Translations under genes and position numbers: made by a program | NCBI GenBank assembly: GCA_031388585.1 | Contig: JANMRU010000068.1 | Span: forward strand, 1 to 9,862 | Length of the DNA stretch: 9,862 bases | Source of the DNA: PCC-6802 sp031388585 | GTDB lineage: Bacteria; Cyanobacteriota; Cyanobacteriia; Pseudanabaenales; Pseudanabaenaceae | Direction of reading: 5' to 3' | Notes under the pieces: model-generated | Told to the model about the DNA's origin: nothing | Databases searched by the model: none | The model's input: the letters and a program-made list of their open reading frames with translations, nothing else | In this document: piece by piece, positions 5,887-9,862 of the stretch | Layout: every line of letters begins with the position of its first letter | Numbering within the stretch: the first letter of the stretch is position 1

Positions 5887-6918
5887 ATGTCGAAAGAAAC
5901 TATGTCCAGAAAGCTTGGCGATCGCATCTTCTTTACTCGAAGTGCTGCTCTCCTCGTTGCTACAACTAGCTTAGTTAGTTGCAGTCCTACTCCCAGCAAT
6001 ACAACAACCGTTAACCCTACTCCTGCAAACTCTCCCGTATCTCAAACTGTTCCAGTTGTGAATCGTCCACAGGTGGTCGCTACTAATTCTGTGCTTTGTG
6101 GCTTAACTAAAGAAATTGCCGCTGATACGATTGACCTGAAGTGCTTGATCTCCGCAGGATCTGACCCACACGTCTACGAACCTACGCCCGAAGATCGTGC
6201 ATCCATTGAAACATCAAAACTAATTCTCTACGGGGGCTACGACTTTGAGCCAAGCCTGATCAAGTTGATTAACACTACATCTAACCCCGCAGTTAAAATC
6301 GGAGTGTATGAGCTAGCTGTACCTAAGCCCCAACAGTTTGAAGAAGATGGTCAAAAAGTTGCCGATCCACACGTCTGGCATAATGCCCAAAATGGGATTG
6401 CGATCGCTTCGGCGATCGCAAAAAAACTGAGCGAATTACAAAGCGATCGCGCCAGTACCTATGCGCAGAACACAACAAGAATTACTAACGAGCTCCAACA
6501 AATCGATACCTGGATCAAAGCTCAAGTCGAGACAATTCCTCCCACATCGCGCAAGCTAGTCACAACCCATGATGCTTTGAACTACTATTCCCAAGCCTAT
6601 AATATTCCACTAGAAGGGGCACTGAGTGGCATTAGTACCGAAGAGCAACCTACGCCTTCAAGGATTAAAGAGCTAGTAAAGGTGATTAAGGATGCCAGAG
6701 TTCCAGCCATCTTCGCCGAAGTCACAATTAATCCCAAACTGATTACCACAGTGGCAAAAGAAGCAGGTGTCAAAGTTTCAGAGCGAGAGCTATTTACGGA
6801 TGGCTTGGGTGAGAAGGGCACAGAAGGCGAAACCTATGCCGGCATGTTAATTGCGAATACTCGTACAATCGTTGAGGGACTTGGCGGCAAGTACACCCCT
6901 TTTCAGGCCAAAAACTAA
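5887..6918 (+). CDS. znuA: Zinc/manganese ABC transporter substrate-binding lipoprotein (ZnuA/TroA-like)
   Basis: A 343-residue cluster A-I metal-binding protein that delivers Zn2+ (or Mn2+) to an ABC importer. The N-terminus is a lipoprotein signal: basic MSRKLGDRIFFTR, a hydrophobic stretch, then lipobox LVSC with C32 as the lipidated residue. A Thr/Pro/Asn-rich linker (33-60) follows. Likely metal ligands are H95 (SDPHVYEP), H162 (ADPHVWHN), H228 (TTHDALNYY) and D305 (FTDGLG). Three His plus Asp resemble TroA; cyanobacterial MntC has Glu at the third position, which argues for zinc. The His-rich loop typical of many ZnuA proteins is absent; only EEDGQK (152-157) lies in that region. An in-frame ATG at 5902 is an alternative start. 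The Fur/Zur-type box upstream suggests induction by zinc shortage. No ATPase or permease gene is adjacent. Confidence 0.9.
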   Translation: MSKETMSRKLGDRIFFTRSAALLVATTSLVSCSPTPSNTTTVNPTPANSPVSQTVPVVNRPQVVATNSVLCGLTKEIAADTIDLKCLISAGSDPHVYEPTPEDRASIETSKLILYGGYDFEPSLIKLINTTSNPAVKIGVYELAVPKPQQFEEDGQKVADPHVWHNAQNGIAIASAIAKKLSELQSDRASTYAQNTTRITNELQQIDTWIKAQVETIPPTSRKLVTTHDALNYYSQAYNIPLEGALSGISTEEQPTPSRIKELVKVIKDARVPAIFAEVTINPKLITTVAKEAGVKVSERELFTDGLGEKGTEGETYAGMLIANTRTIVEGLGGKYTPFQAKN

Positions 6919-6944
6919 AAAACTTTAGAGGAAAGTATCGCTAA

Positions 6945-6967
6945 TAGCAATTAGTGGTTAGCAATTA
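6945..6967. repeat. Direct repeat TAGCAATTA x2 beside repeat copy 3
   Basis: TAGCAATTA at 6945-6953 and 6959-6967, 14 bp apart start to start. It resembles the TAGCAATC terminus of the interspersed repeat, and lies directly left of copy 3. It may be remnants of further element ends or of an earlier insertion. Confidence 0.55.
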
Positions 6968-7066
6968 CAGTAATCCGATATGAATCGTAAGTTGTGGGTG
7001 TGGGGGCTGCGCCCCCACGAAGGGGTTCCGCCCCTTCACCCCTATACAAATAAAAACTGATTGCCA
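6968..7066 (+). repeat. Interspersed intergenic hairpin repeat, copy 3
   Basis: About 99 bp in the same orientation as the copy at 765-864, and aligning with it end to end (CAGTAATCCGATATGAAT ... CCCCTATACAAATAAAAACT, GATTGCCA). It has the strongest hairpins of the three. GTGGGGGC-TGC-GCCCCCAC (7000-7018) and GAAGGGG-TTCCG-CCCCTTC (7019-7037) are directly adjacent. Many bases differ from copy 1, but the stems are kept. It sits between the convergent znuA and pentapeptide genes and may also act as a transcript-end barrier in both directions. Confidence 0.8.
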
Positions 7067-7083
7067 ACAGAAATAATGCGTGC

Positions 7084-7659
7084 CTATCTACCAAACCTGA
7101 GTTCGGGTGGCAGGCGTAGTTTTTTGCGAAAGTTGGTATCGTATTTAGCCTGCCGCCAGTTTTGGGCTGACTCTACCTGTCTAACAGTAAGATTTAGCGT
7201 ATAACTCAGGTCAGCACCAAATAAATCTGCATCCTGCAAATCAGCTCCAAGCAAGTTGGCAAGTCTCAGGTCGGCACCAAACAGGCAGGCATGTCTGAGG
7301 TTGGCATTATGCAAATTAGCGCTAAATAAAGTCGCATCGGTGAAGTTGGCACTACCTAGATCGGCATCACAAAATTTAATCTCAGCTAAACTTGCACCGC
7401 GTAAATTCGTTGAGACTAGCTTACCTCTACTCAAATCTGATTGAGCAAGATTGATGTGATAGAGACTGGCTCCGCTGAGGTCAATGCCGCTTAGATCTTG
7501 TGCGGTAAAATTTCTCATTCCAGATCTATATGTTTCTAGCAGCCTATTTCTGAGTAATTTAGCTCTGTCTAATCCGCCCAGTACTGGCGTATCAACAGGC
7601 GGTAAATCCTTTCCCCCAAGTACCGCATCATATTCATCGGGTAGATTGGAACTTGTCAT
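7084..7659 (-). CDS. Pentapeptide-repeat protein with N-terminal VLGG segment
   Basis: 191 residues. The N-terminal part (about 8-30) has YDAVLGGKDLPPVDTPVLGGL, with VLGG twice. A helical cap, LLETYRSGMRNFTAQDLSG (40-58), leads into about twenty A(D/N)LxX pentapeptides (51-152), which should form a right-handed quadrilateral beta-helix. The C-terminal tail, LTVRQVESAQNWRQAKYDTNF (157-177) then RKKLRLPPE, is a closing segment common in cyanobacterial pentapeptide proteins. There is no signal peptide or membrane segment. Biochemical function is unknown; such proteins usually act by protein-protein contact. It starts 12 bases after the stop of the upstream pentapeptide gene, so the two are probably one operon. 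No Shine-Dalgarno is obvious. Confidence 0.88.
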   Translation of the reverse strand: MTSSNLPDEYDAVLGGKDLPPVDTPVLGGLDRAKLLRNRLLETYRSGMRNFTAQDLSGIDLSGASLYHINLAQSDLSRGKLVSTNLRGASLAEIKFCDADLGSANFTDATLFSANLHNANLRHACLFGADLRLANLLGADLQDADLFGADLSYTLNLTVRQVESAQNWRQAKYDTNFRKKLRLPPELRFGR

Positions 7660-7671
7660 TGAGGTTTGAAA

Positions 7672-8991
7672 CTATCTTTTGAGCCAATATTTAAAGCGGG
7701 ATTGCCAAGTTTTTTGCTGGTTAGTGGAGGAATATTCCGCATCCAATCCACTTTTCAATTTAGCATTCTGTAAGTTAGTCCCATCCATATTGGCACCCTC
7801 TAAGATGGTATTTGTCAGATTGGCTTCACCAAGATCGGCATTATGGAGGTTTGCATTGCTCAAATCAGCATTACTAAGATCGGCACGCCAGAGATGAGCG
7901 CCCTTTAAATTGGATTCTTTTAGATTGGCTCCTTTCAGATTGGCTCCTTGAAGTTCTGTTCGACTTAAATTAGCACTTTGGAGATCGGTATCTTGGAGTT
8001 CGGCGCGGTATAGGTTAGCGCCTCTTAACTCAGCATGGCTAAGTTTTGCACCCGACAATTTCGCGAATGGTAGGCTTGCCCCCCTTAGGTCGGCATGACT
8101 TAATTCACGCTCCCCAACATTTTCTAGATTGGCTATTTCCCAAACTAGTTGCCATTTAGGATCTAGTTTGGTGTCTTCATCGATCTGTACACCTTTGAGA
8201 TCTACTCCAATCAGGTTGGCCTCACTCAGGTCAGCCCCGCTGAAGTTAACTCCATTTTTTAGGGCGATCGTTCTCAAGTCTGTACCACTAATACTAGGGT
8301 CAACTAATTCTCCCATCGTGGCATACCATTCTTGTAATAGCTGCTCCCAATCCCAAGTTGCAGCATTGCTGAGGTTGGCATTCCTCAGCTTGACATTGCT
8401 GAAGTTAGCCTTGGCAAGATTAGTATTACTGAGGTTGGCATCACTGAGGTTGACATCACTGAGATCTGCACCCACCATGTTGACATTGCTAAGGTTGGCA
8501 TCACTCAGATTTGAGTACGACAAGTGCGATGCGGACAGACTAGCTCCACTGAGATTAATGCCTTTGAGATTGCTTCTGATGATGTCAATATTATTCAGAT
8601 TGGCACAACTAAAATCTGCGCCGCTGAGATTGGTATTGTAGAGCGTACCGCTTAATTCAGCCCCAGTAAAATCTCGTTCGCCCGATTCATAAAGCTCGGT
8701 CAGTTCTTCGATCGCGAGTCTGTATCCCTTTGTCTTTTGCTTAGCAGCTAGCAATTTGTAGGCAGCTCGTTTAATGGGAAATGATTTATCTTCTAGTGCC
8801 TGCGTTATAAACTCTCTACCTCTATCAGCATACTTTAATGCGTCAGTGAGTGCGGCAATCCGCTCTTCGTCGCGATCGCTGGCAAAACGTGCTTTGATGT
8901 TGGCAAACGCATCCGCGAAACTACCTGTAAAGGCAGTGGCAGATTCTGGCTTCGTTTTACTGGTATAGGGTTTATGAGGAATATATGGCAT
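7672..8991 (-). CDS. Large pentapeptide-repeat protein with HEAT-like N-terminal domain
   Basis: 439 residues, no signal peptide or membrane segment. A helical N-terminal domain (about 24-88) contains FANIKARFASDRDEERIAAL and ALEDKSFPIKRAAYKLLAAK, resembling HEAT-type pairs seen at the head of other cyanobacterial repeat proteins. The cap ELYESGERDFTGAELSG (99-115) opens the first pentapeptide block (about 108-212, some twenty repeats). A tryptophan-containing spacer (212-245), a short block (246-268) and the linker DTKLDPKWQLVWEIANLENVG (273-293) follow. The last block is about 299-413, some twenty-three repeats. The tail is basic (WQSRFKYWLKR). Two coils joined by a spacer are likely. Function is unknown. 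It is the first gene of a two-gene operon and divergent from glyA. The ATG at 8991 has no Shine-Dalgarno. Confidence 0.88.
   Translation of the reverse strand: MPYIPHKPYTSKTKPESATAFTGSFADAFANIKARFASDRDEERIAALTDALKYADRGREFITQALEDKSFPIKRAAYKLLAAKQKTKGYRLAIEELTELYESGERDFTGAELSGTLYNTNLSGADFSCANLNNIDIIRSNLKGINLSGASLSASHLSYSNLSDANLSNVNMVGADLSDVNLSDANLSNTNLAKANFSNVKLRNANLSNAATWDWEQLLQEWYATMGELVDPSISGTDLRTIALKNGVNFSGADLSEANLIGVDLKGVQIDEDTKLDPKWQLVWEIANLENVGERELSHADLRGASLPFAKLSGAKLSHAELRGANLYRAELQDTDLQSANLSRTELQGANLKGANLKESNLKGAHLWRADLSNADLSNANLHNADLGEANLTNTILEGANMDGTNLQNAKLKSGLDAEYSSTNQQKTWQSRFKYWLKR
8361..8520 (-). repeat. Near-identical 15/60-bp coding repeats in the pentapeptide gene
   Basis: Inside the first pentapeptide block the DNA itself repeats, not only the protein. 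On the plus strand GAGGTTGGCATCACT-like units recur every 15 bases. The 27-base stretches at 8425-8451 and 8485-8511 (residues 181-189 and 161-169, both NLSDANLSN) agree at 23 of 27 positions, giving a 60-bp, four-pentapeptide period. This indicates fairly recent expansion by slippage or unequal exchange. Confidence 0.65.
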
Positions 8992-9018
8992 TGCACTTTA
9001 TGGCGGCAGCTCTGGTTT

Positions 9019-9047
9019 AGCATACCCTAATTATTGGTTGGGGCTAA
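9019..9047 (-). promoter_or_regulatory. Possible promoter of the pentapeptide operon
   Basis: On the minus strand TATGCT (9024-9019) is preceded at 17 bp by TTAGCC (9047-9042). Matches to the -10 and -35 consensus are only partial, and the start codon lies about 30 bases downstream. It is the best candidate in the 191-bp divergent gap shared with glyA; no clear glyA promoter was recognised. Confidence 0.25.
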
Positions 9048-9169
9048 TATCTGCATTTTAATGGCGATCGCAAATTTTAAGCCTTTCACTAAAGTTCGAT
9101 CTTTCCATCGGTGAAGTCGGTCGTGTTAGCATGTCTTAGCAAGATTTTGGTACAGCCAGGCATCGTTTT

Positions 9170-9174
9170 AGGAG
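9170..9174 (+). promoter_or_regulatory. Shine-Dalgarno of glyA (fixes the GTG start)
   Basis: AGGAG lies 8 bases before the GTG at 9183. It is the clearest ribosome-binding site in the window, where most other genes lack one. It decides the start, since there is no ATG near the beginning of the frame. Confidence 0.75.
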
Positions 9175-9182
9175 ATTCTTAC

Positions 9183-9862
9183 GTGGCAGACTTATCATTT
9201 TTAGCTCAGGCAGATTCACTAGTTGCGGATCTGATTACGAAGGAATTAGGAAGACAACGCAATAATATTGAGTTAATTGCTAGCGAGAACTTTACTTCCG
9301 CCGCTGTGATGGCAGCTCAGGGATCGGTGTTGACGAATAAGTATGCGGAAGGTCTGCCTGGTAAGCGCTACTACGGTGGTTGTGAGATTGTTGATGAAAT
9401 CGAAGCGATCGCGATCGATCGCGCCAAGCAGTTGTTTGGTGCTGCTCATGCCAATGTTCAACCCCACTCGGGTGCTCAAGCTAACTTCGCGGTGTTTTTA
9501 GCGCTGCTAGAACCAGGCGATACGATTATGGGGATGGATTTATCGCATGGCGGTCACCTCACCCATGGTTCGCCAGTTAATGTTTCTGGTAAGTGGTTTA
9601 AAGCGGTCCACTATGGTGTTAGTCCCACCACCGAGCAACTAGACTACGATATGGTGAGGGAACTGGCACTAAAACACAAACCCAAGCTATTAATTTGCGG
9701 CTACTCGGCTTATCCCCGCATCATTCAATTTGATAAGTTCAGAGCGATCGCCGATGAAATCGGTGCTTATTTGCTAGCTGATATTGCTCACATTGCTGGA
9801 CTGGTAGCCACAGGGCATCACCCCGACCCTATTCCTCATTGCGATGTGGTCACTACTACTAC
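9183..9862 (+). CDS. glyA: Serine hydroxymethyltransferase GlyA (3' end missing)
   Basis: A PLP enzyme interconverting serine and glycine with tetrahydrofolate; the main source of one-carbon units, and part of photorespiratory glycine handling in cyanobacteria. The frame is open from the GTG at 9183 to the window edge (226 complete codons of about 427). Clear family motifs (V at GTG = 1) are RQRNNIELIASENF (24-37), KYAEGLPGKRYYGGCE (53-68, with the catalytic Glu at 56), NVQPHSGAQANFAVF (91-105), MDLSHGGHLTHG (118-129) and LLADIAHIAGLVATG (197-211, with the PLP-contacting Asp at 200 and His at 203). It stops in DVVTTT, three codons before the expected PLP lysine of TTTTHK. Residue numbering coincides with E. 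coli GlyA, where that lysine is 229, so the GTG start is well placed. It is divergent from the pentapeptide operon. Confidence 0.97.
   Translation, partial: MADLSFLAQADSLVADLITKELGRQRNNIELIASENFTSAAVMAAQGSVLTNKYAEGLPGKRYYGGCEIVDEIEAIAIDRAKQLFGAAHANVQPHSGAQANFAVFLALLEPGDTIMGMDLSHGGHLTHGSPVNVSGKWFKAVHYGVSPTTEQLDYDMVRELALKHKPKLLICGYSAYPRIIQFDKFRAIADEIGAYLLADIAHIAGLVATGHHPDPIPHCDVVTTT

Noticed and set aside
7000..7037. Strong G/C hairpins as a classical Rho-independent terminator of znuA
   Set aside because: No T-run follows; CACCCCTATAC comes next. The same hairpins belong to the dispersed repeat, so they are described as repeat structure with at most a side role in transcript ending.
7672..8640. 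Regularly spaced short DNA repeats that look at first like a CRISPR array
   Set aside because: The period is 15 bp with coding continuity; the units translate to A(D/N)LSx pentapeptides, and there are no unique spacers or cas genes.
8129..8641. Long plus-strand open frame (170 codons) opposite the large pentapeptide gene, and similar ones at 7256-7444 and 7679-7897
   Set aside because: The 15-bp period of the pentapeptide gene keeps stops out of the opposite strand and gives a monotonous Leu/Arg/Ser/Ala protein. There is no ribosome site and no family resemblance.
8992..9182. Search for a glyA promoter, an NtcA site or a small RNA in the divergent gap
   Set aside because: No GTA-N8-TAC pair or convincing -35/-10 pair for glyA was found, and no stable RNA fold stood out; only the Shine-Dalgarno is clear.

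Overview
The window is chromosomal DNA of a cyanobacterium. It contains about eighteen exact copies of the HIP1 palindrome GCGATCGC, where well under one would be expected by chance in 9.9 kb. The gene families are also typically cyanobacterial: a DUF3727 protein, long glycine-poor pentapeptide-repeat proteins, the plant/cyanobacterial form of IspH, and a Fur-family box of the type used by cyanobacterial Zur. The repetitive intergenic DNA and moderate GC would suit a Pseudanabaena-like or related filamentous lineage, but the species is an inference. No stretch longer than about 200 bases lacks a gene.

Layout from left to right. (1) The 3' part of ispH (+) runs in from the left edge and ends at 746. 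(2) A convergent gap (747-884) holds copy 1 of a hairpin-rich interspersed repeat. (3) A four-gene cluster reads on the minus strand from 3666 down to 885, in the order ruvX, DUF3727 protein, mltG, YqeG-family phosphatase. DUF3727 and mltG overlap by 14 bases. The ruvX / DUF1292-like / mltG order is also found in Bacillus (yrrK-yrzB-yrrL), so it is an old and widely kept neighbourhood. (4) Divergent from ruvX is a COG4339-type HD-domain phosphohydrolase (+), whose stop codon lies inside repeat copy 2. (5) A GlcE-like FAD-binding oxidoreductase (+) follows. (6) Next is a lipoprotein zinc/manganese-binding protein (znuA-like, +) behind a near-perfect Fur/Zur-type palindrome, with no transporter ATPase or permease beside it. 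(7) A convergent gap holds repeat copy 3. (8) Two pentapeptide-repeat proteins lie on the minus strand, 12 bases apart, as a probable operon. (9) Divergent from them is glyA (+), with a good Shine-Dalgarno and a GTG start. It is cut by the right edge three codons before its PLP lysine.

Most of the window is housekeeping: isoprenoid precursors (IspH), one-carbon metabolism (GlyA), photorespiratory glycolate oxidation (GlcE-like), septal/peptidoglycan processing (MltG), a probable phosphatidylglycerophosphate phosphatase (YqeG family), RNA/DNA processing (RuvX) and zinc supply (ZnuA). No defence system, prophage, CRISPR array, RNA gene or complete mobile element was seen. The least expected structure is the three-copy intergenic repeat (about 83-100 bp, short terminal inverted repeats, one or two internal G/C hairpins). 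One copy supplies the stop codon of a gene. The pentapeptide-repeat operon is the other part worth a second look. Its two products carry separately the two pieces (a VLGG segment and a HEAT-like helical segment) that, from memory, are often joined at the N-terminus of other cyanobacterial repeat proteins.
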